NCBI GenBank assembly: GCA_028699795.1
Contig: JAQVTZ010000073.1
Location: 1-9,308, forward strand
DNA: 9,308 nucleotides
Source: Clostridia bacterium
GTDB lineage: Bacteria > Bacillota > Clostridia > Christensenellales > DTU072
Reading direction: 5' to 3'
The notes under the pieces were generated by a model. It did no database searches, was not told the origin of the DNA, and saw only the letters and a list, made by a program, of their open reading frames with translations. The translations under genes and the position numbers were made by a program. The first letter of the stretch is position 1. Each line of letters starts with the position of its first letter. Positions 1 through 5,742 of the stretch are shown here, in pieces.

Positions 1-101
1 ACAATAGCGCTGCTATTGCCTTCGTCAAAACGGCGTTTTTCTACTCGAAAATCCATCCGAAATTCCTCGAAGTAGAGGTTCCCAAATTACAAATATGGTA
101 A
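1..101 (+). CDS. 3' end of an unidentified protein gene (partial, 5' end outside the window)
   Basis: Reading from base 3, an open frame gives 32 C-terminal residues ending ...VEVPKLQIW and stops at TAA 99-101. Of the three plus-strand frames this is the only one open from the window edge to a natural-looking end, and its residue mix (hydrophobic start, then FFYSKIHPKFLEVEVP) looks like a real protein tail. A hairpin terminator follows about 46 bp later, which fits the end of a transcription unit. I do not recognise the family. The call rests on an open frame of only 33 codons, so it could be chance. Confidence 0.45.
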   Translation, partial: NSAAIAFVKTAFFYSKIHPKFLEVEVPKLQIW

Positions 102-147
102 TAAGTATATAGTATTACAATGTACAAATTGCAAATAAAGATGAAAT

Positions 148-176
148 AAAAGACGGCGAAGTATTCGTCGTCTTTT
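148..176. terminator. Bidirectional intrinsic terminator between convergent genes
   Basis: Arms 148-160 and 164-176 form a 13-bp stem around the 3-base loop GTA, with one G-U pair (156/168) when read on the plus strand. The right arm ends in a run of five T (173-177) for plus-strand transcription. The left arm begins AAAA, so the minus-strand transcript also ends in a short U run, although on that strand the 156/168 pair is a C-A mismatch. It lies between the plus-strand gene ending at 101 and the minus-strand gene ending at 227, and so probably ends both transcripts. Confidence 0.85.
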
Positions 177-226
177 TATAGTTGCTATGGTATAACTATT
201 GATATCTAAAAAATCAATATTTGTAA

Positions 227-940
227 TTAAACCAATGTAAATACCCAAGCTGCGACAAGTATTTGTGAGGCATAGTACGCGACATGGTTAACGACAACAA
301 GGAACTTGTCTTCCTTTTTGCCTTCTACGAAATACATGGTAGAAAGCACTAGGTCTGAGACCAAGAACAATATCATGGCGGTGCAAAGCAGGATGAATGT
401 TGGGTTGAGTACTGCAAACCAAACGGAAAGCACGGTAAAGAAAATCAGATAGGTAGCATAGAATGCGGAAAAAGCGAAATGTTTGCCAAACTTTGCTTTC
501 ATCATTTTGATAGAAACAAACATGACCAGCGGAGCGGCAGCGGCTGCGATAGCGGCTGAAATAAGCGAGGGAAGCCACAAGTTGGGAATTAAGGGAGTGG
601 CGATAAGGTAGGTTGCGGCGATGACGAATGCGTGATCTGCCGTAAATGCGGTCATGCCCGCTGTGGTGTATAAGTCTTCAAACTCGGAATGCGCTCTTTT
701 AAGGTCTAGCAGGATATCACCCACCATACCGAACGCAAGACCGACTACGATAAGTTGCGCGCCCGAAGCAAGCTTGTCGCCCGCGAGATACACGCCGACG
801 CCCGCCATTGCGACGAATGCCATGGATGCCAAGGTTTTGGACAGCAAACCGAAAATCGGCGCCTTGTTGACCCTGACCACTAAAAAGAACACGGTGAGCG
901 CCGCGCTGACGATAGCCCATATAATAAGAGCAGTTGTCAT
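227..940 (-). CDS. YhhN/TMEM86-family integral membrane protein, putative lysoplasmalogenase
   Basis: This 237-residue protein is almost entirely hydrophobic, with about seven to eight predicted membrane-spanning stretches (roughly residues 3-22, 35-53, 60-78, 100-116, 121-143, 156-176, 179-200 and 219-236). The pattern GMVGDILLDLK at 71-81 and a second acidic site, LFLVSDLVLS at 191-200, match the two conserved Asp positions of the YhhN family. That family includes TMEM86B and bacterial lysoplasmalogenases, which hydrolyse the vinyl-ether bond of lysoplasmalogens. Plasmalogens occur in many anaerobic Clostridia, so the activity is plausible, but the substrate is inferred from family membership only. 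The start is supported by GGAGGT just upstream (on the minus strand CGGAGGTAAAATTT before ATG). It is the last gene of the uxaC operon, 20 bp after the hydrolase stop, and is followed by the terminator at 148-176. Confidence 0.78.
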   Translation of the reverse strand: MTTALIIWAIVSAALTVFFLVVRVNKAPIFGLLSKTLASMAFVAMAGVGVYLAGDKLASGAQLIVVGLAFGMVGDILLDLKRAHSEFEDLYTTAGMTAFTADHAFVIAATYLIATPLIPNLWLPSLISAAIAAAAAPLVMFVSIKMMKAKFGKHFAFSAFYATYLIFFTVLSVWFAVLNPTFILLCTAMILFLVSDLVLSTMYFVEGKKEDKFLVVVNHVAYYASQILVAAWVFTLV

Positions 941-960
941 AAATTTTACCTCCGTTATTG

Positions 961-1881
961 TTATTGTGAATTGTTTTCCGCTTTCGCGACAAAATCCTTA
1001 ATTGTTTGCACATAGTCTTGTGGATAGGTGATGATGGAACGCGCATGAATCGCTTCTTCGAAGAACTTCACGGTTGCTTTGGGATTCGCTTCGATAAAGG
1101 CGTACGCATTGGAAATGTCGACCACCTTGTCTGTCTTGCTGTGCATAATCAGTACGGGAATGTTGAGTGTTTGCATGGCCTCGAACGCATTGATTTCTTG
1201 CATCTTCACTTTATAAAAGACAAGCGCGTTGAGTGCCAGTCCGAAACTTAAAAAATTGAAAAGCTTTTCGCTTTTGAGATAGGGGACAGCTAACGCCTTA
1301 AAACTTGCAAAACCGCAATACTCGATCAAAAAACGAATGCGCTTGTCTTTTGCGGCAACCATGGTGGCGGTTGCGGCGCCCATTGATTCGCCGAATACGG
1401 CAAAGGTTGCTGTGGGGAACTCTTTTTGGAGTTCGTCTATCCAGTCTATGACATCGTATTTTTCGTAATGACCGAAAGTGATGGTTTTGCCTCCGCTGTC
1501 GCCGCTTCTGCGATGGTCGGGAATAAAAACATTGTAGCCAAGGCTACGGAAAAGCTCTAAATATTTGAGTTGTCCGATGCTCGAACTATTGTGACCGTGC
1601 AACAATAGCATAAACTTTTCGGTGGGCGTGTCATTCATGTATAATCTTGCATGGAGATGATAGCCGAAACGGGACTGCCTGCGCATGGCGCGGAATGGGA
1701 TTTTGAGCCATTCTTTGTCGAATTTTTTTTCGCGGATTTCGTATTCGATAAGAGAATCGTTATCGCGTTTGGGAGGTCCCATAATTTTTTTGATGATTGC
1801 GCCGGTTATGACAAAATAAAAAATCAGCTGCAAGCCGAGAAAGCATCCGACCAGCAGAATCACTATTTGGGGTCCTGACAT
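961..1881 (-). CDS. Membrane-anchored alpha/beta hydrolase (serine hydrolase, S33/YqkD-like)
   Basis: The 306-residue product has one N-terminal membrane segment (about residues 6-31) followed by a basic stretch (KK), suggesting an anchored enzyme. An alpha/beta-hydrolase domain follows. The oxyanion-hole HGHN lies at 95-98, the nucleophile elbow GESMGA at 164-169 (Ser166), the acid in HSKTDKVVD (Asp251), and the histidine in EEAIHARS (His279). The strand order and triad spacing fit the family, and length and layout resemble Bacillus subtilis YqkD as I remember it. The substrate cannot be told: esterase, lipase-like, peptidase and acylglycerol hydrolase all share this fold. The ATG shares one base with the uxaC stop (TAATG), and AGAGGAG lies 5-7 bases upstream inside the uxaC coding end, so translation is probably coupled. 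The odd point is its company with a sugar-acid isomerase and a membrane lipid enzyme. Confidence 0.85.
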   Translation of the reverse strand: MSGPQIVILLVGCFLGLQLIFYFVITGAIIKKIMGPPKRDNDSLIEYEIREKKFDKEWLKIPFRAMRRQSRFGYHLHARLYMNDTPTEKFMLLLHGHNSSSIGQLKYLELFRSLGYNVFIPDHRRSGDSGGKTITFGHYEKYDVIDWIDELQKEFPTATFAVFGESMGAATATMVAAKDKRIRFLIEYCGFASFKALAVPYLKSEKLFNFLSFGLALNALVFYKVKMQEINAFEAMQTLNIPVLIMHSKTDKVVDISNAYAFIEANPKATVKFFEEAIHARSIITYPQDYVQTIKDFVAKAENNSQ

Positions 1882-3302
1882 TATTTCTCCTCTGTTTCGG
1901 CTTTTTCGCTGCCGAAAATGAATTGCTTTACATTATTATAAGCGATATTCTTTGCGGTTTCAATAAGGTAATCGATATTTTGTGCGGGATATTCGCCTTT
2001 CGTAATTAAATTTCCTAAAAAGTTGGAAAGAATACGGCGGAAATAATCGTGTCGGGGATAAGAGAGAAAACTGCGGCTGTCCGTCAGCATGCCTATGAAG
2101 GTATCGAGAGGGGATTGCGTAGCGTATACGCCGATTTGTTTTTCCATACCCGGTTTGTTGTCGTTAAACCACCAAGCGCTTCCTTGCTGTACTTTGCCTT
2201 TAATGCCCTTTTCGTGAAAACTTCCCATAATCGTGCCGATTACATTATCGTCGCCCGGCTCTAAAGAATAGAGTATGGTTTTGGGTAAACTGCCGCGCTT
2301 GTTCATCTCGTCTAACAGGAAGGGCAGATTGTCGACAGAAGAATCGCGGCGAATGGTGTCGAAGCCTGTATCCGCCCCGAGTTTTTGGTACATAACGCTG
2401 TTGGGGTTGCGGGTACATCCGAAATGAAGTTCCATGACCATATTATTTGCCGCGTAGAGTTCGGCAAGATAAACAAGGACGGATGTTTTATAAGAATCCG
2501 CCTCGAGGTCGGATATCGGGATGCCTTTTAGTGTTTTCTTAAGTGCTTCGTCTGCAAACAGTTTATAATTTTTAACATAAGGAACATAAGTAATACCGTG
2601 GTCGCTCGCCCTTGCTCCGTTTTCGATGAAGAACAACAATCTTTCTTTGAGTGCGTGCTTGAGGTCGGCAAGCGAGGTGATACTGCGGTTGGTAAGTTTG
2701 GAGAGTTTGGAGATATACTCCGAAAAACAGGGATTTTCGATATTGATTGCTTTGTCGGGACGGAAAGCGGGCAACACTTTGGTGCATAAGCTACCGTCCT
2801 CCGTTAACAGCTTATGGTATTGCAAATCTTCCAACGGGTCATTGGTCGTAATGATAACCTCTACACCAGACATTTCGATAATTTTGCGCGCGGGTAGTTT
2901 GGGGAGCATTTTATTGGCTTTATCGTATACGGCCTGCGCATTTTTGGGGGTCAAAGGATCGCTGATGCCGAAATATTTGTCCAGCTCTAAATGCGAAAAA
3001 TGAAAGAGAGGGTGTCCCGCCATATACGGAATCACGGACGCGTACGCATAGAACTTATCGAAGTCGGGCGCATCGCCCGTAATAAGACGCTCGTCTACGC
3101 CCATATTGCGCATGGCGCGCCATTTATAATGGTCTCCGCCCAACCATATTTGCGTTACGGTGTCAAATACTTTGTTTTCGTAGATTTCTTTGGCATCGAT
3201 ATGGCAGTGGTAATCAATAATAGGAAGATTTTTTATTTCTTTGTATATCTTTTGTGCGGGCGCCGTTTCCAGCAGAAAATTAGCGGTAATCATTTTATTC
3301 AT
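1881..3302 (-). CDS. uxaC: Glucuronate (uronate) isomerase UxaC
   Basis: UxaC converts D-glucuronate to D-fructuronate and D-galacturonate to D-tagaturonate, the first cytoplasmic step of hexuronate breakdown. It belongs to the amidohydrolase superfamily as a TIM barrel. The 473-residue length is typical. Visible family marks are the metal-site motif DYHCHID at 30-36 (His32, His34), GGDHYKWRAMRNMGV at 55-69, ELHFGCTRNPN at 291-301, SLEPGDDNVIG at 346-356, the tryptophan-rich QQGSAWWFND at 372-381, and TDSRSFLSYPRHDYFRRIL near 407-425. ELHFG replaces the QLHIG-type form I would expect, but the histidine is kept. The start at 3302 is preferred to a second Met four codons in because AGGAGGAGGAG ends about 8 bases upstream. 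It heads the minus-strand operon and has its own promoter. No other uronate-pathway gene (uxaB, uxuA, kdgK, kdgA) is in the window, so transport and later steps must be encoded elsewhere. Confidence 0.96.
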   Translation of the reverse strand: MNKMITANFLLETAPAQKIYKEIKNLPIIDYHCHIDAKEIYENKVFDTVTQIWLGGDHYKWRAMRNMGVDERLITGDAPDFDKFYAYASVIPYMAGHPLFHFSHLELDKYFGISDPLTPKNAQAVYDKANKMLPKLPARKIIEMSGVEVIITTNDPLEDLQYHKLLTEDGSLCTKVLPAFRPDKAINIENPCFSEYISKLSKLTNRSITSLADLKHALKERLLFFIENGARASDHGITYVPYVKNYKLFADEALKKTLKGIPISDLEADSYKTSVLVYLAELYAANNMVMELHFGCTRNPNSVMYQKLGADTGFDTIRRDSSVDNLPFLLDEMNKRGSLPKTILYSLEPGDDNVIGTIMGSFHEKGIKGKVQQGSAWWFNDNKPGMEKQIGVYATQSPLDTFIGMLTDSRSFLSYPRHDYFRRILSNFLGNLITKGEYPAQNIDYLIETAKNIAYNNVKQFIFGSEKAETEEK

Positions 3303-3318
3303 AAGGATTCTCCTCCTC

Positions 3319-3342
3319 CTAAAATAAAGATACTTATTTTAG
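3319..3342. repeat. Perfect 9-bp inverted repeat, possible uxaC operator
   Basis: CTAAAATAA (3319-3327) and TTATTTTAG (3334-3342) are perfect reverse complements around a 6-base centre. The repeat starts a few bases downstream of the predicted uxaC start of transcription (about 3346), and its proximal arm runs directly into the uxaC SD. Two readings are possible: a DNA operator where a repressor would block transcription, or an RNA hairpin (A/T-rich, weak) next to the ribosome binding site. The half-sites do not match a regulator site that I can name with confidence. Confidence 0.55.
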
Positions 3343-3352
3343 AATCATATAT

Positions 3353-3381
3353 ATTATACAGTCGTACGATAAGGTTGTAAA
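3353..3381 (-). promoter_or_regulatory. Sigma-A-type promoter of the uxaC operon
   Basis: On the minus strand the -35 is TTTACA (3381-3376), five of six to consensus, followed by a 17-base spacer and a perfect -10 TATAAT (3358-3353). The predicted start of transcription is near 3346, giving a short leader of about 44 bases before the uxaC ATG at 3302. Confidence 0.75.
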
Positions 3382-3432
3382 CGGAAATTATCATTTTTAA
3401 GAAAATCGATATAGAAACTTTGTCGAAATGCG

Positions 3433-3460
3433 TTGTAAAAATACTAAATTGGGGTATAAT
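3433..3460 (+). promoter_or_regulatory. Possible upstream promoter of the S10 operon
   Basis: TTGTAA (3433-3438), a 16-base spacer and a perfect TATAAT (3455-3460) point towards rpsJ. The -35 is weak (four of six). If used, it would give a leader about 320 bases long and would make the S10 operon start from tandem promoters. It lies back to back with the uxaC promoter, about 50 bp away. In such A/T-rich DNA one TATAAT can arise by chance. Confidence 0.45.
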
Positions 3461-3516
3461 TGTTCGGGTAATACCAAATATAGCAGTTATAAAAAATGGT
3501 TTTTGCAGAAAAATGC

Positions 3517-3574
3517 AAAAAAAGAAAATTTTTTGAAAAAATCGTTTGACATCAATATTCTATTTTGCTATGAT
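3517..3574 (+). promoter_or_regulatory. Main S10 operon promoter with UP-like A/T tract
   Basis: A perfect -35 TTGACA (3546-3551), a 17-base spacer, and -10 TATGAT (3569-3574) preceded by TGC (3566-3568), which makes an extended -10. Directly upstream, 3517-3541 is almost pure A/T with runs AAAAAAA, AAAATTTTTT and AAAAAA, as expected of an UP element contacted by the alpha subunit of RNA polymerase. Together this predicts a very strong promoter, as suits ribosomal protein genes. The predicted start of transcription is near 3581. Confidence 0.85.
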
Positions 3575-3580
3575 ATTGGA

Positions 3581-3789
3581 GCTGTCGTCTAAGACAATTG
3601 TCTTTTGCCTCAGCCGTCGACGGAATATTGCATTCTTTTGATTGTTAATTCCCGAGGGTAGCAAAAACGGCTGTTATCCGTTCCGACTAACTCAAATAAG
3701 CGGCAAAACCGCCTTTTATTTAGGAGCGGGATGACACACACGGATAAGTGTACTAGAGTTAGGAACAATACTAGGAGGATTCACAAAAT
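3581..3789 (+). promoter_or_regulatory. Long structured 5' leader of the S10 operon, candidate ribosomal-protein leader
   Basis: About 209 bases of non-coding RNA separate the predicted start of transcription from rpsJ. Complementary segments seen by eye: a perfect 14-bp palindrome AAGACAATTGTCTT (3591-3604); CCGTCGACGG (3614-3623); CAGCCGT (3611-3617) with ACGGCTG (3667-3673); AACGG/CCGTT hairpin (3666-3670/3678-3682); TTATCCGT (3674-3681) with ACGGATAA (3740-3747); CTAACTC (3687-3693) with GAGTTAG (3756-3762); and a GCGG/CCGC hairpin (3700-3703/3709-3712). The TTATCCGT and CTAACTC helices interleave as in a pseudoknot; the first excludes the AACGG/CCGTT hairpin, so alternative folds are possible. 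S10 operons are commonly autoregulated through such leaders (L4 in E. coli), and leader motifs upstream of rpsJ have been proposed in Clostridia. Which protein would bind here is unknown. Some of these helices are expected by chance in 209 bases. The SD of rpsJ (AGGAGG, 3773-3778) lies just after the last helix. Confidence 0.6.
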
Positions 3790-4098
3790 ATGGCAGGTCA
3801 AAAGATCAGAATCAAATTGAAAGCCTATGACCACAACTTGATCGATGCCTCTTGCGAGAAAATCGTCGATGCCACCAAAGTCACCGGCGCCAGCATTTCA
3901 GGGCCGATCCCGCTTCCCACGGAAAGAGAAATCATCACAATCCTGCGCTCTCCCCATAAGTATAAGGACAGCCGCGAGCAATTCGAATTGCGCACACACA
4001 AGCGCCTTATCGATATTTACAACTGTTCTGCGCGTACAGTCGAGTCACTTATGAAGTTGGACTTGCCTGCAGGTGTTGATATCCATATCAAACTGTAA
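3790..4098 (+). CDS. rpsJ: 30S ribosomal protein S10 (uS10, NusE)
   Basis: S10 is a head protein of the 30S subunit and, as NusE, also joins the NusB antitermination complex on rRNA transcripts. The 102-residue length is standard. The whole family pattern is present: GPIPLPTER at 38-46, ITILRSPHKYKDSREQFE at 49-66 (the extended loop that threads into the 30S head) and RTHKRLIDI at 68-76. The start follows AGGAGG (3773-3778) by 11 bases, slightly long but normal. It is first in the operon, directly behind the long leader, and so is the most likely target of any translational control there. rplC starts 14 bases after its stop, behind GAGGAGG. Confidence 0.98.
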   Translation: MAGQKIRIKLKAYDHNLIDASCEKIVDATKVTGASISGPIPLPTEREIITILRSPHKYKDSREQFELRTHKRLIDIYNCSARTVESLMKLDLPAGVDIHIKL

Positions 4099-4112
4099 GA
4101 GGAGGCCGACTG

Positions 4113-4799
4113 ATGGAAAAAGCTATTATAGGTAAAAAACTCGGAATGAGCCAAATATTCGCCAAAGACGGTACATTTATTCCCGTAACCGTTGTAGAAG
4201 CGGGTCCTTGTTCCGTTGTACAAATCAAGACCGCCGAAAAAGACGGCTATAATGCCGTTAAAGTGGGTTTCGCCGAACTTAAAGAAAAAAACGCCAACAA
4301 AGCCGAGCTTGGACAATATAAGCAGGCAGGCGTAAGCCCCAAGAAGTATCAAAGAGAATTCCGCCTTGCGGATTGCTCCAAATACGAAGTAGGGCAAGAG
4401 ATTAAGTGCGATGTGTTCGCGGTTGGCGATCATGTAGATGTCGTGGGTACCACCAGAGGCCGCGGCTTTACGGGTACCGTACAAAGATGGAACACACACA
4501 TCGGTCCCAAAGCGCATGGTTCGGGCGCACACAGAATTGTAGGTTCTATGGGCGCGAACTCCGATCCTTCCAGAGTGTTCAAAAACAAGAAGATGCCCGG
4601 ACAATACGGTGTAGAGCGTGTGACTATCCAGAATCTCGAAGTGGTTAAAGTAGATGCCGCGCGCAACATTCTGATGATCGCAGGCGGCGTACCCGGTCCC
4701 CGCAACAGCTTGCTTGTTATCGCTAACACAGGCAAAAAGGTGAAGGGTTCCAGATGGTTCAAGGCTCCCGTGGCTCCCAAAGCTGCCGCCAAAAAGTAA
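4113..4799 (+). CDS. rplC: 50S ribosomal protein L3 (uL3)
   Basis: L3 is an early-assembly 50S protein whose central loop reaches the peptidyl-transferase centre. Marks are the N-terminal GKKLGMSQIF (7-16), TTRGRGFTGTVQRWN (113-127) and GSMGANSDPSRVFKNKK (144-160) followed by MPGQYG, the conserved loop region. At 228 residues it is somewhat longer than E. coli L3 (209); the excess includes the C-terminal basic tail KAPVAPKAAAKK (217-228). The glutamine methylated by PrmB in E. coli (SIGQN context) is Ala148 here, as in many Gram-positives as far as I recall. The TAA stop runs into the next SD as TAAGGAG, 16 bases before rplD. Start supported by GAGGAGG 8 bases upstream. Confidence 0.98.
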   Translation: MEKAIIGKKLGMSQIFAKDGTFIPVTVVEAGPCSVVQIKTAEKDGYNAVKVGFAELKEKNANKAELGQYKQAGVSPKKYQREFRLADCSKYEVGQEIKCDVFAVGDHVDVVGTTRGRGFTGTVQRWNTHIGPKAHGSGAHRIVGSMGANSDPSRVFKNKKMPGQYGVERVTIQNLEVVKVDAARNILMIAGGVPGPRNSLLVIANTGKKVKGSRWFKAPVAPKAAAKK

Positions 4800-4815
4800 G
4801 GAGTGTGGATAGAGT

Positions 4816-5439
4816 ATGGAAATCAAAGTATTAGATACCAACGCAAAAGAAGTAGGAGTAATGGAGGTTCCCGAGTCCGTTTTCGGAGTCGATTATAACG
4901 AGCCTCTCATTCACCAAATCGTGGTGGCGCAACTTGCCAACAAAAGACAAGGCACCAAAAGCACGCTTACCCGTACCGAGGTACGCGGAGGCGGCGCAAA
5001 GCCCTGGAGACAAAAGGGTACAGGACGCGCCCGTCAAGGCAGCATCCGTTCACCCCAATGGACACACGGCGGCGTAGTATTCGCTCCCAAGCCCCGCGAC
5101 TTCCGCAAAAAGATAAACAAAAAAATGAAGGATGCCGCGATGCGCAGCGTTCTCAGCCAAAAGCTTCGCGAAGGCAGCTTTATTGTTGTTGACAAATTCG
5201 AAATAGAAGCACCCAAAACCAAACTGGTCGCGGCTATATTAGATAACCTTTCCGTTACGAAGTCGGCATTGTTGCTCCTTAAAGGCAACCAATCCGAAAT
5301 CGTAAGAGCCGGCCGCAATATCCCCAAATTAACGACGGCGGATGCCGCGCTTGCCAATGTGTACGACATCGTGCGCGCAGACAAATGCATCGTTACCAAA
5401 GAAGCCGTCGAAGCTATCGCGGAGGTATACGCACAATGA
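4816..5439 (+). CDS. rplD: 50S ribosomal protein L4 (uL4)
   Basis: L4 binds 23S rRNA domain I and lines the exit tunnel. The signature tunnel-loop region is intact: RGGGAKPWRQKGTGRARQGS at 57-76, then SPQWTHGGVVFAPKPRDF at 79-96. The globular C-terminal domain ends ...AEVYAQ. Its 207 residues are normal length. In E. coli L4 represses its own operon by binding the S10 leader, which makes it one natural candidate for the leader seen upstream of rpsJ here, although the leader structure differs and there is no direct evidence. The SD is GGAG (4800-4803), 12 bases before ATG, weaker spaced than its neighbours. Its last four bases overlap rplW (ATGA). Confidence 0.98.
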   Translation: MEIKVLDTNAKEVGVMEVPESVFGVDYNEPLIHQIVVAQLANKRQGTKSTLTRTEVRGGGAKPWRQKGTGRARQGSIRSPQWTHGGVVFAPKPRDFRKKINKKMKDAAMRSVLSQKLREGSFIVVDKFEIEAPKTKLVAAILDNLSVTKSALLLLKGNQSEIVRAGRNIPKLTTADAALANVYDIVRADKCIVTKEAVEAIAEVYAQ

Positions 5440-5726
5440 ACCATTACGATATTATCATTAAACCCGTGCTTTCCGAAAAAAGCTACGACGGTATACCGAA
5501 CAAAAAGTACGTTTTCCAAGTGCAAAAGAACGCAACCAAAACGCAAATTAAGCAGGCGGTCGAAACCATCTTCGGTGTAAGAGTCGAAAAGGTGAACACG
5601 GTTAGAGCCGAAGGCAAACTTAAGAGAATGGGAAGAACAGAAGGGAGAAGACCCTCCGTAAAGAAAGCTTATGTGTCCCTCACCAAGGACAGCAAGGCAA
5701 TCGAGTTCTTCGAAAGTCTATCGTAA
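5436..5726 (+). CDS. rplW: 50S ribosomal protein L23 (uL23)
   Basis: L23 sits at the tunnel exit and docks trigger factor and SRP. The 96-residue protein begins MNHYDIIIKPVLSEKSYD; Glu14 in SEK corresponds to the trigger-factor contact Glu18 of E. coli. The rRNA-binding loop GKLKRMGRTEGRRPSVKKAYV (60-80) is intact. The start is ATG 5436-5438, which overlaps the rplD stop as ATGA and sits 10 bases after GGAGG (5421-5425). The frame is open further upstream to 5385, but that stretch overlaps rplD and encodes nothing like L23. The overlap suggests translational coupling to rplD. Confidence 0.97.
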   Translation: MNHYDIIIKPVLSEKSYDGIPNKKYVFQVQKNATKTQIKQAVETIFGVRVEKVNTVRAEGKLKRMGRTEGRRPSVKKAYVSLTKDSKAIEFFESLS

Positions 5727-5742
5727 TCAGGAGGACGCATAA

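Noticed and set aside
197..219. TATTGAT...ATCAATA inverted repeat after the YhhN gene
   Set aside because: A/T-rich 7-bp stem without a T run; probably chance in A/T-rich DNA beside the real terminator at 148-176.
654..1001. Plus-strand open frame opposite the YhhN gene
   Set aside because: Antisense shadow with low-complexity residues, no SD, and a membrane gene with clear motifs on the other strand.
3500..3521. Inverted repeat TTTTTGCA...TGCAAAAA as a terminator
   Set aside because: The stem is A/T-rich, neither strand has a following T run, and it lies just upstream of the main promoter; more likely part of the A/T-rich UP region.
3694..3721. GCGG/CCGC hairpin followed by TTTTATTT as an attenuator
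   Set aside because: The G/C stem is only 4 bp with an interrupted T run, too weak alone for an intrinsic terminator; better treated as one helix of the leader. Extending it with AAATAA/TTATTT needs a 3-base bulge.
4017..4841. Long minus-strand open frame (274 codons) across rplC
   Set aside because: It lies antisense to clear L3 coding sequence, has no SD or recognisable domain, and comes from the codon use of the true gene. The same applies to minus-strand frames at 5034-5546, 5680-6231 and 7216-7671.
5385..5435. Upstream ATG as the rplW start
   Set aside because: It would overlap the end of rplD by 55 bases and add non-L23 residues; ATG 5436 has a well-placed GGAGG.
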